From: Gammaproteobacteria bacterium | Lineage (GTDB): Bacteria; Pseudomonadota; Gammaproteobacteria; Pseudomonadales; Azotimanducaceae | Direction of reading: 5' to 3' | Length of the DNA: 64,000 nucleotides | Assembly (NCBI GenBank): GCA_009845835.1 | Contig: VXYV01000106.1 | Location: forward strand, 62,001-126,000 | Part shown: in pieces, positions 54,357 through 62,251 of the stretch | Position numbering within the stretch: position 1 is the first letter of the stretch | Layout of the letters: each line of letters starts with the position of its first letter | Program-made: the position numbers and the translations under genes | Notes under the pieces: generated by a model | Database searches by the model: none | What the model was told of the DNA's origin: nothing | What the model saw: the letters and a program-made list of their open reading frames with translations, nothing else

Positions 54357-55385
54357 TCAACTCGAGTAATCTATCCGTAAATTACTAACCGAATTTTCTA
54401 CAAGTGGTGCACCCTGACTACCGGCAATCTTTAACAAAATCGATTCAATCGCGTCCCAGGCATCACCACGAATCAACCCTTTTTCTTCACCATCAATATG
54501 TGTGCACTCGATCAACAAGTCTTCGACATTTCTCTGACCTAAGCGATCAGCTAATTGATTCATATCCTGCTCTCGTCGATAAGAAGTTGAAATCGTTTCA
54601 CCTCGGCACATTCGGTGTACTTGCCGTAAATGAGACGCAACAGCACCAACCAACATAAGCGGTTGTATCCCACCTCGTTTGAGCGCTTCCAACTGATTCA
54701 TCAGTCGCTGTGTGTTCCCTCGAGTTGCTTCGTTAATCGCATCAAATGCACCGCAGAGACTCCAGTTCATCCGATTCATATCGTCAATTTCAATAGTTTT
54801 ATTTTCGGACATAAAACTCAATGCTAGACGTTCAATTTCCTGGCGCGCGGCGGCTAAATTACCTTCGGTCAATATCGCTAACTCTTCACAAGTGTCGCGA
54901 CTTAATCTAATGCTGGCCTCACTTGCCATTCGCGTAATCCATTTCATTGCCATTTGAATAGACAAGGATTCAGAAACGACAACGGTCGCGTATTTAACCA
55001 TGAACTTATACCATTCTGCGCGCCGTAACCGATAGTCCCAGTTTGCCCCTCGCAGAATGAGAATGGTAGATTCGTCGTTCGTTTCAACCCATTTCAATAA
55101 TTCGTTCAGAACATTTTTTCCAAAGACATTTCGTGATAACTGGGCGATCAGAATCTTCTTTTCACTGAATAACGAATGCGAGTCTAGAGCAAGTAGAACT
55201 TCAGCCCAGCTTTCTTGTTGAGTGATTTCAAAGCGTTCTAACTCAGAGAACCCGTCTTTTTTTGCTCTTTTTAGTACGGAAGAAATCGATTCCTCGACCA
55301 AAAATTCTTCGGTTCCGGTAAAAAAATACATTACCGATAACTCTTTCGCGAGTTTTTCTTCGTGCTGTTGAAAAGAGAGTTGCAC
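54357..55385 (-). CDS. holA: DNA polymerase III subunit delta
   Basis: Clamp-loader delta subunit, which opens the beta clamp during replication. 342 residues, GTG start; the N-terminus MQLSFQQHEEKLAKELSVMYFFTGTEEFLVEE has the usual HolA layout. LLIAQLSRN-like and LTEGNLAAARQEIERLAL (domain III) are characteristic, as is GAFDAINEATRGNTQRLMNQLEALKRGGIQPLMLVGAVASHLRQ-type C-terminal region (read in shorter pieces). It lies 21 bases after lptE on the same strand, and leuS-lptE-holA is the standard gammaproteobacterial order. Confidence 0.92.
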   Translation of the reverse strand: MQLSFQQHEEKLAKELSVMYFFTGTEEFLVEESISSVLKRAKKDGFSELERFEITQQESWAEVLLALDSHSLFSEKKILIAQLSRNVFGKNVLNELLKWVETNDESTILILRGANWDYRLRRAEWYKFMVKYATVVVSESLSIQMAMKWITRMASEASIRLSRDTCEELAILTEGNLAAARQEIERLALSFMSENKTIEIDDMNRMNWSLCGAFDAINEATRGNTQRLMNQLEALKRGGIQPLMLVGAVASHLRQVHRMCRGETISTSYRREQDMNQLADRLGQRNVEDLLIECTHIDGEEKGLIRGDAWDAIESILLKIAGSQGAPLVENSVSNLRIDYSS

Positions 55386-55406
55386 TCTTCGGGTTGTGGT
55401 AGTGTT

Positions 55407-55940
55407 TTAACTTTGTTCACGCAATCGCAAATACAAACTATCAATGATTGCATTCACGATTCGTGTGTTCAACTCGACTCGAACCTTTTCTTCTTCTGCA
55501 GATGTACTTAACAATTTGTCGGAGTTGACCCTCACGCGACCCGTTTGTTCCAACGTCAGATTGACCTCTTCAGCAGAATTCTGAAACTCCAAACGCACGC
55601 CCACGTGTAAAGTAAGTTCGAATTCGACTAACCCTCGTCGCGGTACAACTAATGAAGTATTTTTGCGATACTCGTGGTCGATAACTTCTATCAAAACGTC
55701 ATACGATTCACCATCGATAATCTCAACATCGTTCTTATCCAACGCGATCACAAGTTCCCGCCGCATTTGTGGAGCTTGCACGACCTTCAAAGAGACACTG
55801 TCGATATAAGTTCCGAGGTTATCGGTGCGCAAATAAAAACCACAACTCTGTACAAGCAGGGCACAAAGAACGAAAGCTAGGACTAAGACAAACGAGTGTC
55901 CGGGGGGACGCTTTTGCAAATAGGCTGATCTAGACGACAA
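55407..55940 (-). CDS. lptE: LPS-assembly lipoprotein LptE
   Basis: Outer-membrane lipoprotein that plugs LptD and delivers lipopolysaccharide to the cell surface. 177 residues with a lipoprotein signal (GHSFVLVLAFVLCALLVQSC, cysteine in LVQSCGFYLR). GFYLRTDNLGTYIDSVSL is the usual start of the mature protein, and the domain ends with ELNTRIVNAIIDSLYLRL, typical of LptE. It overlaps the leuS stop by 11 bases. The start is TTG and not certain because several alternatives lie within the basic leader. Confidence 0.9.
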   Translation of the reverse strand: MSSRSAYLQKRPPGHSFVLVLAFVLCALLVQSCGFYLRTDNLGTYIDSVSLKVVQAPQMRRELVIALDKNDVEIIDGESYDVLIEVIDHEYRKNTSLVVPRRGLVEFELTLHVGVRLEFQNSAEEVNLTLEQTGRVRVNSDKLLSTSAEEEKVRVELNTRIVNAIIDSLYLRLREQS

Positions 55941-58350
55941 AATTTACCGTCCTATCTTTCACATAGATGATCCGTTTGGGCGGTTCAACGCCCAGAAATC
56001 GATTCACATTGGGATGACTCTTAGCCTGAGAAATTGCGTCCTCTTCAGTTATGTCGATCGGTAACTCAATAGTGGCGCGGAACTTTCCATTGACTGACAC
56101 TGGGATCGAGACTTGCTTCGTTTCGAGCAAACTAGGATCAAATTCGGGCCATGTTGAATTGTCGAAAACGCTTCCTGGATATCCCATTTGTTCAAACAAT
56201 TCCTCTGCAACATGGGGACAAATCGGAGCAATCATCGTTACCAAAGGTTCAACTTCGCCACGTAACGGAGTTCGTCCTTCAGCTCTAACTTCATTGAGGT
56301 ATTCCATCATAGCCGCAATTGCAGTATTGAATTTCAGATTTGCCATATCATCGGAAACTTGCTTGATCGTTCGATGTAGTGAGGACTCAATTGACGAATC
56401 AGCCTCGCCATCCTGCATTTCTGCAACCGTTTGGTACAACCGACTGATGAATTTGAACGGTCCTTGAATCCCATCTTCGCGATAATCTCCCCCTTGTTCA
56501 AAGGGACCGAGAAACATAAGATACATGCGAACTGTATCAGCCCCGTATTTGGCGATTAGTTCATCAGGCACAATAATATTTCCGCGACTTTTAGAGATCT
56601 TTCGACCATCTTTGATGAGTAGACCATGTGCGCGAAACTTCTGATAGGGCTCCTCAAAGGAGAGAAAACCTAAATCGTAGAGTGCCATCGTCAAAAACCG
56701 CGAATACAGTAAGTGCAATACCGCATGTTCGTTTCCTCCGATGTAGGAGTGAACTGGTAACCATTTTTCCATCGACGAGTGATCGAAAGCAACGGTTGCA
56801 TTATCTGAACATGGATAACGTAAAAAGTACCAAGCACTGTCTAGAAAAGTATCTGAAACATCAGTTTCTCGCCGTGCTTCTCGCCCGCATTGGGGACATT
56901 TTGTGTTACACCAATCTGCTGCTCGGGCAAGTGGACTCTCACCCGAGTCGTTCGGTCCGAAGTCCTCAAGGTAAGGGAGTTCGATCGGTAAATCTTCTTC
57001 CGGAACAGGTACCGCCCCACATGTTTCACAGTGAATAACGGGTATGGGTGGCCCCCAGTAACGCTGACGAGAAATACACCAATCGTGCAATCGGTAGGAG
57101 ATTGACGACTCAGCAAGTCCTTTCTGTTGTAAATGTTGTACGATAGATTTTTTTGCTGATTCAACTTCTACACCATTGAACTTTCCGGAGTTAATGAGCG
57201 TACCGTCGCCTTCATATGCTGACTCTTGTTCCAAAAAGTGGTTAGATCCGGGTTCTTTAATGACTCGGACAACGGGTAACTCAAATTGCTTTGCAAATTC
57301 GAAATCGCGTTGATCATGCGACGGAACGGCCATTACAGCACCGGTGCCATATTCCGCGAGCACGTAATCTGAAACCCACACAGGAATCTGTTGGTTATTC
57401 GCGGGATTGGTACAGTATGAACCTGTGAATACTCCAGTCTTCTCGCGATCAACAATCTGCCGTTCAATGATGTCTTTCTGAGAAACTTGTTCGAGGTAAG
57501 TGTTCACCTCTTCCGATTGATCTTCAGTCACGAGTGATTGAGTTAGTGAATGTTCAGGCGCTAACACCATATATGTCGCACCAAAAATCGTGTCTGGTCT
57601 AGTGGTAAACACTTCAATGTTTTGATCGGAATTCGCAACTTGAAAGCGTAACAGTGCCCCTTCGCTTGCGCCAACCCAATTGACTTGTGCTGTCTTCGTT
57701 GCTTCAGACCAGTCAAGATCAGGTAAGTTATCGAGCAAACGCTTGGAATACTTCGTAATCTTGATAAACCACTGAGGGAGTTGGCGTTGGCCAACCGGTG
57801 CTTCGCACCGTTCACAATTCCCCTGAATGACTTGTTCGTTAGCCAACACTGTCTTACATGACGGACACCAATTCACAGCCGCATGTCGCCGTTCGACTAA
57901 ACCAGCATTAAATAGTTGTAGAAATATCCATTGCGTCCATTTGTAATAATCCGGGTCGGTGGTATCAACCGTATGGTTCCAGTCGAACATTCCACCGATG
58001 CGTTTAAGTTGTCGTGTAAAGTTTTCGATATTTTTGGGGATGAGCGTGTTCGGGTTGGTACCTATCTTGAGGGCAAAGTTTTCACTGTGAATGCCAAAGG
58101 CATCGAACCCAATCGGTTGAAACACGGTTTTACCCTGAAGACGTCTAAATCTTCCTTGTACGTCTGCTCCGGTGTATGCGAAGATATTTCCTATATGCAA
58201 ACCCTCTGCTGAGGGATAAGGAAACATCATGAGGTTGTAATACGGTTCTTCGGCCGCGGCAAGTTGAGCAGCTGAGAATCGATTAGTTTGTTGTTGCTCC
58301 CACCGGTCTTGCCACTTTTGTTCAATAGCAGTGGGATCGTATGTATTCAT
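55930..58350 (-). CDS. leuS: leucyl-tRNA synthetase, atypical lineage
   Basis: Class I aminoacyl-tRNA synthetase charging tRNA-Leu. 806 residues, shorter than the roughly 860 of Escherichia coli. HIGH motif region is YPSAEGLHIGNIFAYT (HIGN at 52-55); the KMSKS equivalent is GRKISKSRGN. The editing domain contains TTRPDTIFGATYMVLAPEHS and the zinc-like cysteines NWCPSCKTVLANEQV are present. Several signatures, notably IGFDAFGIHSENFALKIG, resemble synthetases of Chloroflexi and Deinococcus-type bacteria, as I remember them, and not the GWDAFGLPAENAA form usual in Proteobacteria. Downstream lptE and holA keep the normal gammaproteobacterial order, which suggests in-place gene replacement. Confidence 0.95.
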   Translation of the reverse strand: MNTYDPTAIEQKWQDRWEQQQTNRFSAAQLAAAEEPYYNLMMFPYPSAEGLHIGNIFAYTGADVQGRFRRLQGKTVFQPIGFDAFGIHSENFALKIGTNPNTLIPKNIENFTRQLKRIGGMFDWNHTVDTTDPDYYKWTQWIFLQLFNAGLVERRHAAVNWCPSCKTVLANEQVIQGNCERCEAPVGQRQLPQWFIKITKYSKRLLDNLPDLDWSEATKTAQVNWVGASEGALLRFQVANSDQNIEVFTTRPDTIFGATYMVLAPEHSLTQSLVTEDQSEEVNTYLEQVSQKDIIERQIVDREKTGVFTGSYCTNPANNQQIPVWVSDYVLAEYGTGAVMAVPSHDQRDFEFAKQFELPVVRVIKEPGSNHFLEQESAYEGDGTLINSGKFNGVEVESAKKSIVQHLQQKGLAESSISYRLHDWCISRQRYWGPPIPVIHCETCGAVPVPEEDLPIELPYLEDFGPNDSGESPLARAADWCNTKCPQCGREARRETDVSDTFLDSAWYFLRYPCSDNATVAFDHSSMEKWLPVHSYIGGNEHAVLHLLYSRFLTMALYDLGFLSFEEPYQKFRAHGLLIKDGRKISKSRGNIIVPDELIAKYGADTVRMYLMFLGPFEQGGDYREDGIQGPFKFISRLYQTVAEMQDGEADSSIESSLHRTIKQVSDDMANLKFNTAIAAMMEYLNEVRAEGRTPLRGEVEPLVTMIAPICPHVAEELFEQMGYPGSVFDNSTWPEFDPSLLETKQVSIPVSVNGKFRATIELPIDITEEDAISQAKSHPNVNRFLGVEPPKRIIYVKDRTVNFVV

Positions 58351-58559
58351 GGGTGAAAAATGTAATTATGACATGAGATCAGACTAGTCAATTGTCGACA
58401 GGACCGTAGAACTTGTGATCACATCGTCGAGTACCAATCTTGCTTTTATCAGTAGTGACCTTTTGTAGAATAGGTGTTGTCAATATCAAACTAAACGGCG
58501 ACAGCGAACCAATCGGTATGAATAGTAAGAATTTAAAGAAAGATTCTAATGTTTAAAGA

Positions 58560-60389
58560 ATGAGAACGATGAAGTTCAAAACTTTTCTTTTAGGATGCCT
58601 CGGAGGAGTTGTCGGAGGTTTTGTGCTCAGTAGTATAGGATGGGCAATCTATTCGGCGATGTCTGAAAGTGATACGCCGCATCTCGTGCACCAAGGAACG
58701 GACAAATTGGTGAATGAGAAGCAGAATTTGTCTGCTGTACTAGACTTAGAAGACTCTGGACACACGAGCAGTTTGTTCAACAAAAAGTTAAGGTTAACAC
58801 ACGCTCTCAAAACTCTTACTTTCGATGAAGTCAAGGAAATTTATATCCAAACGGTGAGTCAAACTAGCAATCACAGAGTCTGGTATTTTCAAGACTTGTT
58901 GATTGAACACCTAGCCCTTCTTGATCCGAACGCTACACTTGAAATAATACAAACGACTAGTCCGAATCGACAACACGAACTGATTCCAATCTTGTACTCG
59001 CATTGGGCAATGCTTGACCTAAAAGAGGCGCTGACGAGTGCGGCAGGTCTCTCTCTGTCCAGGCGACCAATCGCTACACGTGCCATTGTTATAACACAAA
59101 ACGGTCTTTTAGAGGTGGACACCATGGAGCTCACCGTAGCCTTAGGAATCGACGGAGAAGTCGAAGAGACCATCACTGAATTAGCTGCGAGAAAGCAAAT
59201 GCAAACGGATCCGAAAGGAGCGTTCAAGCAGGTGTTTGCCGACGATGTCGAGGATACAAAGCAAGAGTCTTTACTTGCAGAAATCATTGGAACTTGGCTG
59301 AGAAAATCTGATGATTCCGAGCACATGAGTCTTTTCAATTCCTTTCGGGATCAGTACGGAAAGATCTATCCATGGAATCTGGGTGACTTGGAGGGAATTT
59401 TCTATACTAACTTGCTCGAACACGTTGTTGAAAATAATCCAAAAAAGTTTTGGCAGCTTAATCTCAGTGATACGTCTGAATTGCAAAGTCAGCTCAATTT
59501 TGAAATATTGCAAATATGGGCCGGTTTAAACCCTCAAGAGGCAATGGAAGCGGTGTCAGAATTAGAAGGCACCCAGTGGTATGACAACTACCAAAAAACG
59601 ATCTTACGGCGATGGGCAGAAGAAGATCCGACTCATATGTTGCAGATGGTACAAGACATTCAGCCGAAGTTTCGTCAGGACGTTATTGCAAGATCAATTT
59701 TGGGTTTAGCTAGGCAAGAAGCAATAGAGCAAGCTTTGTCGTATGTCGATCAATTTCACGAGCAAGGAGAGAATGTATCGAGAGCGGCATGGTTTTTGAG
59801 TGATGTTTGGGCAGAGTACGATAGCCGACGAGCAACTGATTGGCTGTTGGAAACAACTAAGATAAGTGAACCATACCGTGTAGAGTTATTAGAAAACGTT
59901 TTACCCAAACTCGCTAAAACAGATCCACTAAAAGCATATCAACTTGCGGTCGAACACGGAAACCCAGAACCATTCGATCCTCGCTATTCCACTGAAATGA
60001 TGGTATTAAGATCCATCGCTGAGAATGGAGATTTTGAAGGGGCATTGGAGTTACTTCCAGTCATTGATGAATCTCTGATAGATACTGCGTTTCATACGAT
60101 TGGAGTCGCTCTAATCGGTTTCAATAAGCTTGACGAAGCAATCGAACTCGCGGAGAGGTTACCAAAAGCCGACCAACCGCAGTATTTTGAAGGCTTAGCG
60201 ACGATGTGGTTTCAGGAAAGACCAGACGAGTTTTTTCAAAATCTCGATAAACTTTCGTTGGAAGCTCAGCAAGCCGTGGCACGTCAATTGCTATTGTTTG
60301 AACGGTATCAGCGTGGCATGTCATCCGCAGAAATTTCGACGTTAGAAAATCTAGCTTCAACTAGGGACATTGATCAAGAGAGTAATTGA
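58560..60389 (+). CDS. membrane-anchored helical-repeat protein, paralogue 1
   Basis: 609 residues of unknown function. The N-terminus has one membrane segment (FLLGCLGGVVGGFVLSSIGW), so most of the protein is outside the cytoplasmic membrane. The rest is built of repeated helical units with a DP-x-x-A...W pattern: DPNATLEIIQTTSPNRQHEL, ILYSHWAMLDLKEALTSA, LNPQEAMEAVSELEGTQWY, RRWAEEDPTHMLQMVQDI and DPLKAYQLAVEHGNPEPF. An ATG at 58569 is an alternative start. The next gene is a paralogue, 41 bases downstream. Divergent from leuS over 209 bases, which should hold its promoter. Confidence 0.8.
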   Translation: MRTMKFKTFLLGCLGGVVGGFVLSSIGWAIYSAMSESDTPHLVHQGTDKLVNEKQNLSAVLDLEDSGHTSSLFNKKLRLTHALKTLTFDEVKEIYIQTVSQTSNHRVWYFQDLLIEHLALLDPNATLEIIQTTSPNRQHELIPILYSHWAMLDLKEALTSAAGLSLSRRPIATRAIVITQNGLLEVDTMELTVALGIDGEVEETITELAARKQMQTDPKGAFKQVFADDVEDTKQESLLAEIIGTWLRKSDDSEHMSLFNSFRDQYGKIYPWNLGDLEGIFYTNLLEHVVENNPKKFWQLNLSDTSELQSQLNFEILQIWAGLNPQEAMEAVSELEGTQWYDNYQKTILRRWAEEDPTHMLQMVQDIQPKFRQDVIARSILGLARQEAIEQALSYVDQFHEQGENVSRAAWFLSDVWAEYDSRRATDWLLETTKISEPYRVELLENVLPKLAKTDPLKAYQLAVEHGNPEPFDPRYSTEMMVLRSIAENGDFEGALELLPVIDESLIDTAFHTIGVALIGFNKLDEAIELAERLPKADQPQYFEGLATMWFQERPDEFFQNLDKLSLEAQQAVARQLLLFERYQRGMSSAEISTLENLASTRDIDQESN

Positions 60390-60430
60390 AGGTACATGAA
60401 GAATCATCTGAATAAACACTTCCAAGAACA

Positions 60431-62206
60431 GTGAAAGAAACAATTAAAACGACTCTTCTCGGAGCTACCATTGGTGGTTTTTCCAGTGTTACCCTTGTCG
60501 CAATTGTTTTCCTACTTGTCACGAGTGAAGAACCTTTTCAACAAGACGATGCTACGAACGCAATTACCGCTGGAAAGACAAGTAACACGTCCGATTTAAA
60601 CTTGCGGTTGTTAGAGGATCTCCTAGGAAGTGAATACAAGAAATTTGTTGAGACTATCACCGTACTCGAAACACAGTCAACGACTCAACTATCAAATTTA
60701 ATCACTGAAACACTTCGGCCGGAACCGTCGAACAATTTACGATTACTTCAAGAATACTTGGTCGTAAAACTAGTCCGCGCGGACCCTGAATCTGCATTGG
60801 ACATAGTGTGGAATTTTCCTTGGTATCAATGGCAAGACCTTATTGGAATCGTAATTAGCGAATGGTCAATTCTCGATTTGGAACAAACGTTAATAGCAGT
60901 CGAACAATTACCGTATTTTTATCTGGAAGAAGCCGTTAGAACGATTCTCGCTAGTAGACCAGATGTTTCGATTGAGCACTGGAACGACCTAACGGGAGAA
61001 TTGCAATTGGCGGATATTTTCGAAAGATTGATTCAAGAAGTCGAAGTAATCACCCTTCTTGAGGAACCATACATTGCTTGGGACCAGGTTGTGCAGGACA
61101 ACATCTCAAACAGTGAACAAGAAGAACTTCTTGTACGAATCGCCATAGCTCGTATCGAAACTGAAGGTTACGGAGTCCTTGAGCATCTATTTGACACGTT
61201 GTACCCAACGTATCAATTTGTATTTGAATCGATACTAAGAAAGATTCTTGACGATGCCCCCGAATTAGCCTATGAAACCGTCAAGAACATGTCTGTTGAA
61301 GCACGTGAGGTTGTTGCTCCTATACTTTTCAAGTCTTGGGCATCTCAACAACCTCGAAAAGCTTACAACGCTCTACTCGAGATCGACGACTATAAGCAAC
61401 ATTGGTCTCTCAGTATTGTACTACAAGAATGGGTAAAAGTCGACGCGATGGATCTATTAGATAACATCCATGAGATCCAGCGAGGAGATCGTAATTCCGC
61501 TGTCAGTGCAATTGTCATGGAACTAGCCAAAGTAGACCCGGAAGCTGTCGCCGTGCGTCTAGACGAATTGAAGCAAACTTTGGGAGTATATTATGAACTT
61601 GATACGACATTTGTCGATCATTGGGCGCGACACGATCCAATAGGCGCTACAAACTGGGTACAAGAGAATATACCTGCCGGAAGTAGCCGTCAGGGAAATT
61701 TGCTTTTTTGGGCTTTGCGGGGGTATGTTGAGCTAGATGTTGACCGAGCAATCGAAATCGCATTAAATCAGCCCCCAGATTCACACTTTGTCCAATCTGG
61801 TCGAGTAGGAAGTTTGCTATCTTGGGTAACCTCAAATGGTCATTTAGATAAAGCTATTGACCTACTTGATAAACTACCCACTGATGCCAGATACAGCGGA
61901 TATGCGGCAGTAGGTAGGGAACTAGTCGAAATCGAAAGGTGGGATGAAGCATTGAATTTGGCGCTAGACTTAGAAGGAGACACCCGAGACTTGTACCTAA
62001 ATACCATTACCCGCACAGCTATCTACAGTAATGTACCTGGTCTAATCAATCAATTGCAAGCAATGCCGGACGATAACACTCGACAATACATTTCCAGTGA
62101 AATTATTCGGCAACATGAATGGAGGGGCAACGTATTGACGGAACAACAACTGGAACATGTTCAGTCACTATTACCCGGTGTCTACGAGAACGAGAATACT
62201 GAGTAA
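60431..62206 (+). CDS. membrane-anchored helical-repeat protein, paralogue 2
   Basis: 591 residues, GTG start. Same layout as the preceding gene: one N-terminal membrane segment (TTLLGATIGGFSSVTLVAIV) and DP-x-x-A...W helical repeats such as ADPESALDIVWNFPWYQWQD, VISEWSILDLEQTLIAVEQL, DAPELAYETVKNMSVEAR and ARHDPIGATNWVQENIPAGS. Corresponding segments of the two proteins align (DPNATLEIIQ with DPESALDIVW; SHWAMLDLKEAL with SEWSILDLEQTL), so they are tandem duplicates that have diverged widely. Function unknown; a periplasmic scaffold is possible. Confidence 0.8.
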   Translation: MKETIKTTLLGATIGGFSSVTLVAIVFLLVTSEEPFQQDDATNAITAGKTSNTSDLNLRLLEDLLGSEYKKFVETITVLETQSTTQLSNLITETLRPEPSNNLRLLQEYLVVKLVRADPESALDIVWNFPWYQWQDLIGIVISEWSILDLEQTLIAVEQLPYFYLEEAVRTILASRPDVSIEHWNDLTGELQLADIFERLIQEVEVITLLEEPYIAWDQVVQDNISNSEQEELLVRIAIARIETEGYGVLEHLFDTLYPTYQFVFESILRKILDDAPELAYETVKNMSVEAREVVAPILFKSWASQQPRKAYNALLEIDDYKQHWSLSIVLQEWVKVDAMDLLDNIHEIQRGDRNSAVSAIVMELAKVDPEAVAVRLDELKQTLGVYYELDTTFVDHWARHDPIGATNWVQENIPAGSSRQGNLLFWALRGYVELDVDRAIEIALNQPPDSHFVQSGRVGSLLSWVTSNGHLDKAIDLLDKLPTDARYSGYAAVGRELVEIERWDEALNLALDLEGDTRDLYLNTITRTAIYSNVPGLINQLQAMPDDNTRQYISSEIIRQHEWRGNVLTEQQLEHVQSLLPGVYENENTE

Positions 62207-62251
62207 ATAGATTCCGTTTAACTGACTGCCAAACCGAGTTCCTTGTTACCT

